NCBI RefSeq assembly: GCF_944387275.1
Contig: NZ_CALXEG010000009.1
Span: 1-64,000, forward strand
Origin: an uncultured Pseudoflavonifractor sp.
GTDB lineage: Bacteria; Bacillota; Clostridia; Oscillospirales; Oscillospiraceae
DNA length: 64,000 nucleotides
Direction: 5' to 3'
The notes under the pieces are model-generated. The model did no database searches and was not told the origin of the DNA. It worked only from the letters and a program-made list of their open reading frames with translations. Shown in pieces: positions 52,130-61,856 of this stretch. The stretch's first letter is position 1. The number at the start of each line of letters is the position of its first letter. The translations under genes and the position numbers were made by a program.

Positions 52130-53494
52130 ATGGATACTGTCAAACTGGGAACCGGCAGCATCCGCAGCATCTTCTTCTCCCTGGCAGGCCCGTCCATCCT
52201 GGCCCAGATCGTGACCGTCATCTACAACATGGTGGACCGGATCTACATCGGCCAGCTCCCGGACAGCCGGAGCATGATGGCCGCCATCGGCATCACCGCC
52301 CCCATCTCCCTGATCGTCACCGCCTTCACCGCCCTGCTGGGCAACGGCGGCGCCCCTCTGTGCGCCATCTGCCTGGGCCGCGGCGAGACAGAAAAGGGCG
52401 AGCACATCATGTCCAACAGCTTCAGCGCCCTGATGGCCGTGGGCGCAGTGATCATGGCGGTGTGCCTGGCCTTCGGCCGGCCCCTGCTCTACGCCTTCGG
52501 CGCCCGGGATACCACCCTGGAGTACGCCCTCTCCTACCTGCGGATCTACATCTGCGGCACCTTCTTCGTCCAGATCTCCGTGGGCATGAACGCCTATATC
52601 AACACCCAGGGCTTTGCCAAAATGGGCATGCTCACCGTGGCCACCGGCGCGCTGCTCAACGTGGTGCTGGACCCCATTATGATCTACGGCCTGCATATGG
52701 ACGTGGCGGGCGCCGCCCTGGCCACCGTCATCTCCCAGGGCGTGTCCGCCGTGATGGTCATGCGCTTTCTCCTGGTGGGCGGCAGCACCCTGCGGCTGCG
52801 CTGGTCCCTGATGAGGCCCGACTGGTCCATTCTGTGGCAGATCATGCTGCTGGGCGTGTCCCCCTTTATCATGAAGCTGACCGAAAGCCTGCTGTCCATC
52901 GCCTTCAACAACCAGCTCTACCGGTTCGGCGGGGACCTGGCTGTCAGCGTGATGACCATTATGAACAGCGTCTGGCAGATGGCCCAGCTGATGACCCACG
53001 GCTTTACCGACGGCGCCCAGCCCATCCTGGGCTACAACTACGGCGCCGGCAAGCTGGACCGGGTGCGCTCCGCCTTCCGTCTGGAGCTGCTCACCTGCTG
53101 GGGCTGGACGCTGCTGTGCGCCGTGGCCGTGCTGGCCTTCCCCTCCCTGTTCCTGCGGATGTTCACCGCCGACCCGGAGACCCTGGCCGCCGGCCCCACC
53201 ATGCTGCGGGTCTACTTCTTCGGCATGATCTGCTACGGGGCCTTCAACGCCTGCCAGCAGGCCTACATCGCCCTGGGCAACGCCAAAAGCTCCCTGTTCT
53301 TCGCCGTGTTCCGCAAGGTCATCCTCCTGATCCCCCTGATCTATCTCTTCCCCGTGCTCTTTCAGGGCGATCAGGTGCTGGCGGTACTGGCCGCCGAGCC
53401 GGTGGCCGATATCGTCTCCACCGCCATCGGCGGCGCCTGCTTCTTCTCTTTCTACCGCAAAAAGCTCAGCGCGCCCCTGTCCAGCCCTGCGTAA
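52130..53494 (+). CDS. MATE-family efflux transporter
   Basis: A 454-residue multidrug and toxin extrusion protein with 12 expected helices in two similar halves. The start IRSIFFSLAGPSILAQIVTV, VDRIYIGQLPDSRSMMAAIG and the second-half QPILGYNYGAGKLDRVR are typical of the MATE branch found in clostridia. It exports cationic or hydrophobic compounds using Na+ or H+. It begins three bases after the DUF4438 gene with no clear ribosome site of its own, so translation is probably coupled to that gene, and it is the last gene of the peptide cluster. Confidence 0.92.
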   Translation: MDTVKLGTGSIRSIFFSLAGPSILAQIVTVIYNMVDRIYIGQLPDSRSMMAAIGITAPISLIVTAFTALLGNGGAPLCAICLGRGETEKGEHIMSNSFSALMAVGAVIMAVCLAFGRPLLYAFGARDTTLEYALSYLRIYICGTFFVQISVGMNAYINTQGFAKMGMLTVATGALLNVVLDPIMIYGLHMDVAGAALATVISQGVSAVMVMRFLLVGGSTLRLRWSLMRPDWSILWQIMLLGVSPFIMKLTESLLSIAFNNQLYRFGGDLAVSVMTIMNSVWQMAQLMTHGFTDGAQPILGYNYGAGKLDRVRSAFRLELLTCWGWTLLCAVAVLAFPSLFLRMFTADPETLAAGPTMLRVYFFGMICYGAFNACQQAYIALGNAKSSLFFAVFRKVILLIPLIYLFPVLFQGDQVLAVLAAEPVADIVSTAIGGACFFSFYRKKLSAPLSSPA

Positions 53495-53510
53495 CCGCCA
53501 TACAACACAC

Positions 53511-53549
53511 AAAAACACCCCTGAACACTTGCGTGTTCAGGGGTGTTTT
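53511..53549. terminator. Bidirectional terminator
   Basis: AAAACACCCCTGAACAC and its mirror form the stem, with A and T runs on both sides, between convergent genes ending at 53494 and 53566. Confidence 0.9.
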
Positions 53550-53565
53550 GCATCCACGGCTTTAT

Positions 53566-54369
53566 TCACGTCTCGCTCTTCTGGCCGCTGCGCGCCTTCT
53601 CCTCCGCCAGGGCCAGGCTGTTGCCCAGAAAGACGATCAAAATCTCAATAAACACAAAGTTGATGGCCTGCTGGTCCAGAAAATACTCTGTGGTCACGGT
53701 CCGGGTGGAGGGGAGCACCACCTGGTAGGTGGCGTAGGGCGCCATCTGGCTGTCCCGGTGCATGGTGATCAGCACGGTGGTCACACCCTGCTGAAAGGAG
53801 GACTGAATGGCCTCCCGGATCACCGGCGTCTCGCCGCTGACCGAGAAGTAGATGTGCACGTCCCCCTTTCTGCCCGCGGCCGACAGGTCCCGCACCAGCA
53901 CGTCCTCGGTGACCGCCTCGGCGTCAAAGTTCAGGGTGTGGAAGTGGTGGCGCAGCTGCTGGGCGCTGTATCCATTCCGGTTCATGCCAAAAATCTTCAC
54001 CCGCCGGGCCCGGATGATCTGCTCGGTGATCTCGCCCAGCTGGCTGTCATTGATGCACTCGGAGATCTTCCGTATGGTGGTCTCGTAGTAGGAGGCCACC
54101 AGCTGGACCCGGTTGGGGCTCTCGCTGTGGGTCACCAGGCCCGCATGGACAAACAGGGAGAAATCGTACCGGAACTCTGTGAACCCGGAATACCCCAGTT
54201 TCTGCGTAAACCGCAGCACCGCCGAACGGGACGCCTCACACAGCTGGGCCAGCTCGGCAATATTCACCCGGACCGTCTCCGACTGGTGGGTCAGGACATA
54301 CTCGGATATTTTCCGCTCCGTGTTGGTCAGCCTGGAAGAATGGTACTCCAACCGCTCCAAAAAGTTCAC
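53566..54369 (-). CDS. RpiR-family transcriptional regulator
   Basis: A 267-residue regulator with an N-terminal HTH_6 domain (ERKISEYVLTHQSETVRVNI, then CEASRSAVLRFTQKLGYSGF) and a C-terminal SIS domain (about 105-250, VKIFGMNRNGYSAQQLRHHF, IYFSVSGETPVIREA). SIS domains in this family sense phosphosugars, including amino-sugar phosphates. The start is a GTG at 54369 after GGGGAGC. It faces the peptide transporter cluster and may control it, which would link peptide uptake to a sugar signal such as a wall fragment. Its promoter carries an inverted repeat. Confidence 0.9.
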   Translation of the reverse strand: MNFLERLEYHSSRLTNTERKISEYVLTHQSETVRVNIAELAQLCEASRSAVLRFTQKLGYSGFTEFRYDFSLFVHAGLVTHSESPNRVQLVASYYETTIRKISECINDSQLGEITEQIIRARRVKIFGMNRNGYSAQQLRHHFHTLNFDAEAVTEDVLVRDLSAAGRKGDVHIYFSVSGETPVIREAIQSSFQQGVTTVLITMHRDSQMAPYATYQVVLPSTRTVTTEYFLDQQAINFVFIEILIVFLGNSLALAEEKARSGQKSET

Positions 54370-54497
54370 TGTTTCGCTCCCCCATCCCCATTGACCGGAC
54401 GGTCTCCGCCCGCCGCGCCGGTATTCTTTCCGGTGCGGAAGCGCCGCCCGGCAGCGTTTTTTTCGCTTCCGGAGATATTTTCAACGCGCTGTTCTAT

Positions 54498-54535
54498 ATT
54501 GGTTTTATTATACCAATTGCCGCCGCTGTTTGCAA
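54498..54535 (-). promoter_or_regulatory. rpiR promoter with flanking inverted repeat
   Basis: Minus strand: TTGCAA (54530-54535), 17 bases, TATAAT (54507-54512). The -10 box sits between ATTGGT and ACCAAT arms (54498-54517), so a bound regulator would cover it. Autoregulation by the RpiR protein is the simplest reading. Confidence 0.6.
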
Positions 54536-54620
54536 CTGAGGCTCTGCCCTGTTTTCCCGCCGCCCCGTCCGGGCAGGCAGGAGGGAACTGAAAGACGTCT
54601 GCATCCCAATACCCATTTTT

Positions 54621-54656
54621 AAAAACCGCCCCCGCGCCGTTGGGCGCGGGGGCGGT
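54621..54656 (-). terminator. Terminator of GH3 gene 2
   Basis: ACCGCCCCCGCGCC / GGCGCGGGGGCGGT hairpin, then TTTTTAAAAA on the minus strand. Confidence 0.85.
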
Positions 54657-54674
54657 GGCGGGAATGGGAAAAAA

Positions 54675-57584
54675 TTACTGCTTGCCGGTCTGAGCGGCGG
54701 TATTCTTGCGGCAGCGGCGGACGATGCACACCACGCCCACCAGGATCAGGGCGGCCACCACGCAGTCGAAGGCGATGAGCCAGGTCTGCCACAGAGGCAG
54801 GACGCTGACGATGCGGGTGTTCTCGTCCACGCCGTTCATGGCGGCGCTGTTGACGCCGGTGTAGAGGATGTTGTGGCAGGCCTCACGGACGGCGGTCATG
54901 ACATGGGCGTTGTTCTTGTAGGGGCTGATGTTCTCGTTGGCGGCAGAGGTGGAGAGCATCATGTCGTTGCCCGCCAGCACGGCCTGGAGGGCGGACTGGT
55001 AGACGGGGGTGCCCACGTAGTCGGTGACGATGTGGCCGGTGAAGCCCCACTCGTCCCGGAGCACGTTGTTGTTCAGGGCGGAGCAGCCGGCGGCCCAGGT
55101 GGCGCCGATGCGGTTGTGGGAGGTCATGACCGCCTTGGCGCCGCCGGAGCGGACGGAGTTCTCAAAGGGGGTCAGGTAGATCTCGCGGATGGCCTGCTCG
55201 TTGGAGAAGGTGGCCACGCCCTTGCGGTTGGTCTCCTGGTCGTTGAGGGCGAAGTGCTTGATGTAGCAGAAGATGCCCTTGCTCTGGACGCCCTGAACCT
55301 CGGCGGCACCCATCTGGCCGGCCAGGAAGCCGTCCTCGGAGAAGTACTCGAAGTTGCGGCCGGTGTAGGGGGTGCGGTGGGTGTTCATGGCGGGGGCGTA
55401 CCAGCCGGTGACGCCGCCGTGGAGGCCGTCCTCGCCGATGAGGACGCCCAGCTCATTGATGAGGGACACGTTCCAGGTGGCGGCCATGACCACCTCGGCG
55501 GGGTAGGCCATGCACTTGGTGCCGCCGCCCACCAGAGTGGCGGAGATGCCGGCAGGGCCGTCCTGGTCGGTGGTGCCCAGGTAGGAGATGGAGTTGACCT
55601 GGGTGGTGCGGTAGCCGCCCAGGCTCACCAGGGTGATCATCTCATCCGCGGTCATCTGGTCCAGCAGGTCGTCCCACATGGGGTCGTCGTGGTCCTTGCC
55701 GATGAGCATGGCGGCGGTGAGGCCGTTGTCCGCGCCCATGGTGGGCATGGTGTAGCCCTCCTCGCTGGTGTCGGGACCGGCGGCCAGATCGGCCTTCAGC
55801 TCCTCGGTGGCGGTGAGCTCCAGGGTCTGGGGGAAGGTGCCCTCCCAGTCGCTGCGGGTCAGGTAGGTGATGTCGGGGTAGTAGTGCTGGATGTCGGCGC
55901 TGTCAAACTGGTTGGTGATGGCCACGCCGGTGTCGCTGACGGAGTAGGTGGTGGTGTCCAGGGTGCTCTGGGTCCACTTGGCGGCCTTGTCGGCGTCGCC
56001 GTTGGCGGTCATGCCGTCGGCAGTGGTGTAGCCCTTGGCGGCCAGGATGTTGTTCAGGGCCTCGTGGGCGTTGTCGCCCTCGGCGAAGTAGTAGTCGCCG
56101 GCGTCCAGGATATAGGTCTTGGCGCCGTCGGCGTCGTAGGTGCGCAGCTCCTCCTTGTTCACCTCAACGGTGACGGTCTCGGTCTCGCCGGGGGCCAGCT
56201 CGCCGGTCTTGGCAAAGCCGCACAGCTCCACGGAGGCCTTCTCAATGCCGTTGGCCTTGTCGTAGTCGGTGTAGGGGGACTGGAAGTAGATCTGGACCAC
56301 GTCCTTGCCGGCCACAGAGCCGGTGTTGGTCACGTCCACGGTGACGGTAAGGGTGTCGCCGTTGGGGGTGAAGGTGAAGTTGCTGTGCTCAAAGGTGGTG
56401 TAGCTCATGCCGTAGCCGAAGGGGAACTGGACGGTGGAGGCGTAGTCGTAGTCGCCGGCGTTGCCGGTGCCCATGACGGCGTCCTCATACCGGGTCTCGT
56501 AGTACCGGTAGCCCACGTAGATGCCCTCCTGGTACACCACGTAGTTCTTGCCGGTGTACTGGGTCATGACGCCGAAGTAGCTCTCGGACAGGTTGTCCAG
56601 CTCGGAGCCGTTGGTGTACTCCAGGCCGCCGAAGTTCTGCATGGCGGGGGAGCTGAGGGAGTCGTAGGCGTAGGTGTCCACCAGGTGGCCGGAGGGGTTG
56701 ATGTCGCCCTTGACGGCGGCGGCCACGGCGCTCAGGCCGTTCTGGCCGGCAGCGCCCATCCAGATGCAGGCGTCAATGCCGTACTCGGCCTGGTCCAGGA
56801 AGCCCAGCTCCATGGCGTTGCAGGAGTTGATGAGCACCACGATCTTGCCGAATCCGGCGCCGGCCACCATCTCCAGCATTTCCTTCTCCTGGGTGGTCAG
56901 CTCCAGATAGGTGCCGCCGCCCTCGCTCTCGTCCAGCTGGCGGGACAGATCGTCGCCCTCACCGCCGGAGCGGGCGATGACCACGATGGCCGCGTCGCTG
57001 TACTGGGCGAAGGAGTCCTTCACCTCCTGGGTATACTCGCTGACGGGGCACTCGTTGATGGCGAAGTTGTTCTGGCTGGCAAAAATGCTGGGGTTGGAGC
57101 GGGAGTAGGTCTCGTGGTTGCCCTTGTAGAAGTCCCACAGGGTGCCGTTGACCTCATAGCCCACGTCCTCAAAGACGGTCTTCAGATCCTTGGCGGTGGA
57201 GGTGTCCACGCTGCCGGAGCCGGTGCCGCCGTAGATCAGGTCCACGGAGGACTCGGAGAAGAGGCTGACCTTCATCCCCTCGCCCAGGGGCAGGGCGTCA
57301 TCCTCGTTCTTCAGCAGCACCAGGCCCTCGCCCTCCACGGTCTCGCACATCTCCAGGCCGGCCTGGTACAGGTCCTCGTCGGAGGCATAGTCGCTCTCGT
57401 AGTAGATGGCGGAGTCGTTGCCGTTTTCCACCTTGCTGGTGGTGTGTCCGAAGTAGGTGGTGATGATGGTGGCGTAGTTGAGGGCCACGACGTTGGCGAT
57501 GATCAGCGCCACAAGGACAATGGCCAGCACAGCGCCCCACAGTCCGGCAAAGAGCTTGTTGCTCCACTTCTTTCGCTTTTGCAT
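54675..57584 (-). CDS. Permuted, doubly membrane-anchored GH3 glycoside hydrolase 2
   Basis: A 969-residue paralogue of the GH3 at 40512-43301 with the same swapped order: N-terminal membrane helix (AVLAIVLVALIIANVVALNY), the alpha/beta sandwich first (GLVLLKNEDDALPLGEG), Fn3-like domain (about 395-500), catalytic barrel last (KHFALNDQETNR, nucleophile in GHIVTDYVGTP, about Asp855) and a C-terminal membrane helix (AFDCVVAALILVGVVCIV) with a basic tail. It keeps a SGSVD motif in the sandwich that gene 1 lacks, so specificities may differ. The start at 57584 is chosen by AGGAGG eleven bases upstream. Own promoter with LytTR-like repeats. Confidence 0.88.
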   Translation of the reverse strand: MQKRKKWSNKLFAGLWGAVLAIVLVALIIANVVALNYATIITTYFGHTTSKVENGNDSAIYYESDYASDEDLYQAGLEMCETVEGEGLVLLKNEDDALPLGEGMKVSLFSESSVDLIYGGTGSGSVDTSTAKDLKTVFEDVGYEVNGTLWDFYKGNHETYSRSNPSIFASQNNFAINECPVSEYTQEVKDSFAQYSDAAIVVIARSGGEGDDLSRQLDESEGGGTYLELTTQEKEMLEMVAGAGFGKIVVLINSCNAMELGFLDQAEYGIDACIWMGAAGQNGLSAVAAAVKGDINPSGHLVDTYAYDSLSSPAMQNFGGLEYTNGSELDNLSESYFGVMTQYTGKNYVVYQEGIYVGYRYYETRYEDAVMGTGNAGDYDYASTVQFPFGYGMSYTTFEHSNFTFTPNGDTLTVTVDVTNTGSVAGKDVVQIYFQSPYTDYDKANGIEKASVELCGFAKTGELAPGETETVTVEVNKEELRTYDADGAKTYILDAGDYYFAEGDNAHEALNNILAAKGYTTADGMTANGDADKAAKWTQSTLDTTTYSVSDTGVAITNQFDSADIQHYYPDITYLTRSDWEGTFPQTLELTATEELKADLAAGPDTSEEGYTMPTMGADNGLTAAMLIGKDHDDPMWDDLLDQMTADEMITLVSLGGYRTTQVNSISYLGTTDQDGPAGISATLVGGGTKCMAYPAEVVMAATWNVSLINELGVLIGEDGLHGGVTGWYAPAMNTHRTPYTGRNFEYFSEDGFLAGQMGAAEVQGVQSKGIFCYIKHFALNDQETNRKGVATFSNEQAIREIYLTPFENSVRSGGAKAVMTSHNRIGATWAAGCSALNNNVLRDEWGFTGHIVTDYVGTPVYQSALQAVLAGNDMMLSTSAANENISPYKNNAHVMTAVREACHNILYTGVNSAAMNGVDENTRIVSVLPLWQTWLIAFDCVVAALILVGVVCIVRRCRKNTAAQTGKQ

Positions 57585-57670
57585 TGTATTCCATTCCTCC
57601 TTGAAGGGAAACACAGGGGCGGGGCGCGCTTTCCTCGCTCCTCATGTTTTTTCACTTTGTGCCCGGACAC

Positions 57671-57696
57671 AGCTGATATTGCACAGTATATCAGCT
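57671..57696. promoter_or_regulatory. 9-bp inverted repeat over the GH3-2 promoter -10 box
   Basis: AGCTGATAT (57671-57679), 8 bases, ATATCAGCT (57688-57696), perfect arms overlapping the -10 box at 57685-57690. A possible repressor site. Confidence 0.5.
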
Positions 57697-57712
57697 CTTT
57701 TCAGAACGTCCA
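57685..57712 (-). promoter_or_regulatory. Promoter of GH3 gene 2
   Basis: Minus strand: TGGACG (57707-57712), 16 bases, TATACT (57685-57690). The -35 box is weak, as usual for promoters that need an activator. Confidence 0.5.
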
Positions 57713-57720
57713 GAGGTCCG

Positions 57721-57751
57721 GCCCCAACTGTCGCTTTTTCTGCCCCAACTG
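57721..57751 (-). promoter_or_regulatory. LytTR-type direct repeat upstream of GH3 gene 2
   Basis: CAGTTGGGGC occurs twice on the minus strand (57742-57751 and 57721-57730), identical and exactly 21 bases apart. The promoter-proximal copy reads ACAGTTGGG, a full match to [TA][AC][CA]GTTN[AG][TG]. It ends eight bases from the -35 box, the expected position for an AgrA-like activator. Confidence 0.65.
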
Positions 57752-57752
57752 C

Positions 57753-57783
57753 AAAAAGCCCCCTCCCGGCAGGGGGAGGGGGC
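57753..57783 (-). terminator. Terminator of two-component system 2
   Basis: GCCCCCTCCC / GGGGAGGGGGC hairpin with TTTTT on the minus strand, just after the kinase stop. Confidence 0.8.
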
Positions 57784-57789
57784 GCAGGT

Positions 57790-59060
<1,271 letters not shown>

Positions 59061-59064
<4 letters not shown>

Positions 59065-59771
59065 ATGCCCCCACCTCCCAGATAGTCGGTCAGGGCCTGG
59101 AGAAACTCCTTTTTCCTGGGGCGGCTGATGAGCAGCTGTTCCCCGCCCACGTCCACCGTGTTCTGCCGCACCTCCCGGACGTGGCGCAGGTTGACCAGGT
59201 AGCACTTGTTGCAGCGGACAAAGTGCCGTCCCTCCAGCTGGACCTCCATATCCCGCAGGGTGCCGGGCACGGACAGCACGCCGTCCCCGGTGTGGAGGTA
59301 GAGCTTGTGGGACACCACCTCCACATACCGGATCTCGTCGGCATTCATCCGCCGCAGGCCCCCCGCCATGTGGATCACCACGTCCGCTCCCTCCCGGCGG
59401 CGGATCATGGCCAGGGCCTTCTTCATCTTGAAGGCAAAGGCCGCGTAGCTCACCGGCTTGAGTACGTAGTCCAGGGCGTCCACCTGATACCCCTTGATGG
59501 CGTACTGGGCCATATTGGTGATGAAGATGATGACCACCTCCGGGTCGGCGGCGCGGATCTTCTCCGCCGCCGACATGCCGTCCAGGTTGGGCATCTCGAT
59601 GTCCAGCAGCAGCAGGTCGTACACCGGGCGGTAGCCTTCGGTCAGGGCCAGCCCGTCGGAAAAGGCGGTCACCTCTGCCTCCAGGCCGTTTTCCCTCCGG
59701 TACCGCTCCAGATACTCCTCCAGCGTGGCCCGGTAGGCGGGGTCGTCCTCCGCGATGGCGATGCGTACCAT
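59061..59771 (-). CDS. LytTR-family response regulator 2
   Basis: A 236-residue response regulator with receiver Asp57 (LLLDIEMPNLDG), the switch lysine in DYVLKPVSYAA and a LytTR domain (IRYVEVVSHKLYLHTGDGVL, then HFVRCNKCYLVNLRHVREV). It is a close paralogue of the regulator at 37194-37910. It probably activates the GH3 gene downstream, whose promoter has a matching direct repeat. The ATG at 59771 follows GGGAGGGATATC. It is the first gene in from the right end of element 2. Confidence 0.92.
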
Positions 59772-59944
59772 GATATCCCTCCCGCTCTGCCCCGCTCGCA
59801 GGGAACAGAACCAATTTTTTGGAGATATCTTACCATACCCGGTATCTTTTTTCCACCATTCTCTTCTCGGTCCGCTTTCCCAGCCCGCCGCCTTTGGGCC
59901 CCAGAGGCGGCGGGCCCCAGGGGCTTGAAGCTGTTTGGGACCGT
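59772..59944. other. Right-end gap of element 2
   Basis: No gene. It should contain the promoter of two-component system 2; ATACC-C-GGTAT (about 59834-59844) is a small palindrome in the right place. It ends in the attachment arm at 59924-59935. Confidence 0.4.
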
Positions 59945-59959
59945 GACAGTCTGGACTGG
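59918..59959 (+). other. Right attachment site of element 2
   Basis: CAGG (59918-59921), 2 bases, CTTGAAGCTGTT (59924-59935), 9 bases, core GA (59945-59946), 8 bases, ACTGG (59955-59959). Each part mirrors the left site at 22528-22569. Confidence 0.85.
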
Positions 59960-60190
59960 AAGGACCTGCCCGCTTCGGAGATCGTCCAGCGGGTCACCAG
60001 CAAGGTACAGCCCGGGTCCATCGTGCTCTTCCACAACGCCGCCCTCCACACCCTCGAGGCCCTGCCCACCATTCTGGAGACCCTGCTCCAGGAGGGCTAC
60101 ACCTTTGTGCCCATCTCCCAGCTCATCCTCCCCGGCACCTGCGGCACGGACTACACCATCGACCACACAGGCAGGCAGTGTCCCGCCTGA
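59945..60190 (+). pseudogene. pdaB: Polysaccharide deacetylase (PdaB type), C-terminal piece
   Basis: Last piece of the split deacetylase. From the GA core it reads DSLDWKDLPASEIVQRVTSK, the family motif that should follow WDV in the middle piece, then SIVLFHNAALHTLEALPTIL with the conserved histidine of the final NodB motif. It ends HTGRQCPA and a TGA at 60188-60190. No frameshift or stop is present. It is codons 175-255 of the rebuilt protein and lacks a start of its own. A stem-loop follows the stop. Confidence 0.9.
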
Positions 60191-60232
60191 GCCCCACCGG
60201 AACACGCGGCTCTGCCGGAGGCGGACAGAATT

Positions 60233-60269
60233 ACGACGCGGGGCGGCCCAATGGACCGCCCCGCGTCGT
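60233..60269 (+). terminator. Stem-loop after the deacetylase end
   Basis: ACGACGCGGGGCGG / CCGCCCCGCGTCGT hairpin 43 bases past the stop; no T run. Confidence 0.55.
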
Positions 60270-60326
60270 GCTCTCCCAATCAGACAGGACTGGATGTCAT
60301 ATTTATTTGTCCGACAGCGCCGGGCG

Positions 60327-60986
60327 TCAATTCCGGACAGCCGGGACCGGGTCGCGCTCCTTCTGCCCCAGTTCCTTCCGGAACACGGACTCCAGCACCT
60401 TGGAGCAGAGGAACGCCGTACCGGACGCCCCCAGCATCACCCAAAACAGCACCAGCCAGCCCCGCAGAGGGGCGGCGTAGGCGGCCAGCAGCACCTGTGC
60501 GGCCACGATGGCCACCATAAGCAGGGATGCGGGCAGGTGGCGCAGGGCCAGGGTCTGGGCCGCCGCAATGGTCCCCCGCACCGAGTTGATAAACCGGGCC
60601 TGGAGGGGGAACAGGTAGAGCAGGCCCAACAGCAGGATGAGGAACAGTCCGGCCTCCACGATGGCCAGCCCCTTGAGAACAGGGACCGCCCCGTGGCTCA
60701 TGGCATAGGCGCCCGCCAGCAGCCAGCCGCCCACCAGGGCGTACAGCACCCACAGCAGGGTGGCGCGCTTGAAGTTGCCGGCAAAGGCCTGGAAAAAGCT
60801 CCTGATGTTGTGGCTGTCCTCGTCCCGGGCCATGCGCAGGGTGACGGTGTACAGGGCCGTGGTGGATGCGCCGATGGTGACGATGGGCAGGCTCAGCAGC
60901 AGCCAGAGCCAGTTGAGGACCACCAGGTCGAACACCCGGCTCATGGTGCTGAAAAACGGCCCGTCATACCGGAAAAATCCTTTCAT
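60327..60986 (-). CDS. YesL-like DUF624 membrane protein
   Basis: A 219-residue protein with five or six membrane helices. It starts MKGFFRYDGPFFSTMSRVFD and continues LVVLNWLWLLLSLPIVTIGA, the hallmark opening of DUF624/YesL proteins. The family is found next to CUT1 sugar ABC transporters in Firmicutes, as here, but its function is not established as far as I know. It is the last gene of the sugar transport group, 33 bases after the second permease. Confidence 0.88.
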   Translation of the reverse strand: MKGFFRYDGPFFSTMSRVFDLVVLNWLWLLLSLPIVTIGASTTALYTVTLRMARDEDSHNIRSFFQAFAGNFKRATLLWVLYALVGGWLLAGAYAMSHGAVPVLKGLAIVEAGLFLILLLGLLYLFPLQARFINSVRGTIAAAQTLALRHLPASLLMVAIVAAQVLLAAYAAPLRGWLVLFWVMLGASGTAFLCSKVLESVFRKELGQKERDPVPAVRN

Positions 60987-61019
60987 ATCCGCAGGGTTCC
61001 TTTCTCCCGTGTGCCGGGG

Positions 61020-61856
61020 TCAGCCCTTCACCGCGCCCATGGCCACGCCCTTGGTGATGTGCTTGTTCAGGCAGATGTAGATGATGATGGCGGGCAGGGC
61101 GGACAAGGTCATGACCGCGAACTGGATGGCGTAGTCGGAGGAATACTGTCCGGTAAACTCCAGGATGGCAAAGGGCAGGGTCTTCCAGGTGGGGCTGCTG
61201 AGGAAGGTCATGGCCATGATGAACTCGTTCCAGTTGTTCAGGTAGGTCATGATGGCCACCGTGGCGATGGACGCCTTCATCATGGGCAGCACGATCACCA
61301 GCAGGGTGCGGTAGATGCCGCAGCCGTCCATGATAGCCGCCTCCTCCAGCTCTCTGGGCACCGAGTCCATGTAGCTAGAAGTGAGGAAGAAGCCCTGGGG
61401 CAGGGAGAAGGCCACATAGGGGATGAGCAGGGCAAACAGCGTGTCCAGGATGCCCACCCGGTCAAAGATCATGTAGTTGGGCAGCAGCGTGGCGTGGATG
61501 GGGATCATCAGGCCCATCATGAGCAGGATGGACGTGGGCCCCCGCAGCTTCCAGTGCATGCGGGTGCAGGCGAAGGAGGCCATGATGGCGATGATGATGA
61601 CCAGAATGACCGCCAGGGCGTTGACCAGGATGCTGTTGAAGAGATAGTGGAGGAAGTTGCTCTCGGTGAGGGCGGTGACGTAGTTGCCCCACTGGAACTC
61701 CTCCGGCCAGACCAGGATGCCGCTGGTAAAGAGCTGGTCGCTCTTGCACAGAGAGAAGTCCACCAGCCAGATCAGGGGGAAGAGCTGGATGACCGCCAGG
61801 AGGATCAGCGCTATGGCGCCGATGACGCGACTAATGCTCCAGCGCTGCTTTCGCAT
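61020..61856 (-). CDS. Carbohydrate ABC permease (CUT1, MalG/MsmG type)
   Basis: A 278-residue permease with six helices. The ATPase-contact EAA loop is PRELEEAAIMDGCGIYRTLL followed by VIVLPMMKASIATVA, and the C-terminus KHITKGVAMGAVKG is typical of the MalG/MsmG partner. It overlaps the preceding permease by 26 bases, so the two are coupled. No ATPase or binding-protein gene is in the window; CUT1 systems often share one ATPase (MsmX) encoded elsewhere. Confidence 0.92.
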   Translation of the reverse strand: MRKQRWSISRVIGAIALILLAVIQLFPLIWLVDFSLCKSDQLFTSGILVWPEEFQWGNYVTALTESNFLHYLFNSILVNALAVILVIIIAIMASFACTRMHWKLRGPTSILLMMGLMIPIHATLLPNYMIFDRVGILDTLFALLIPYVAFSLPQGFFLTSSYMDSVPRELEEAAIMDGCGIYRTLLVIVLPMMKASIATVAIMTYLNNWNEFIMAMTFLSSPTWKTLPFAILEFTGQYSSDYAIQFAVMTLSALPAIIIYICLNKHITKGVAMGAVKG

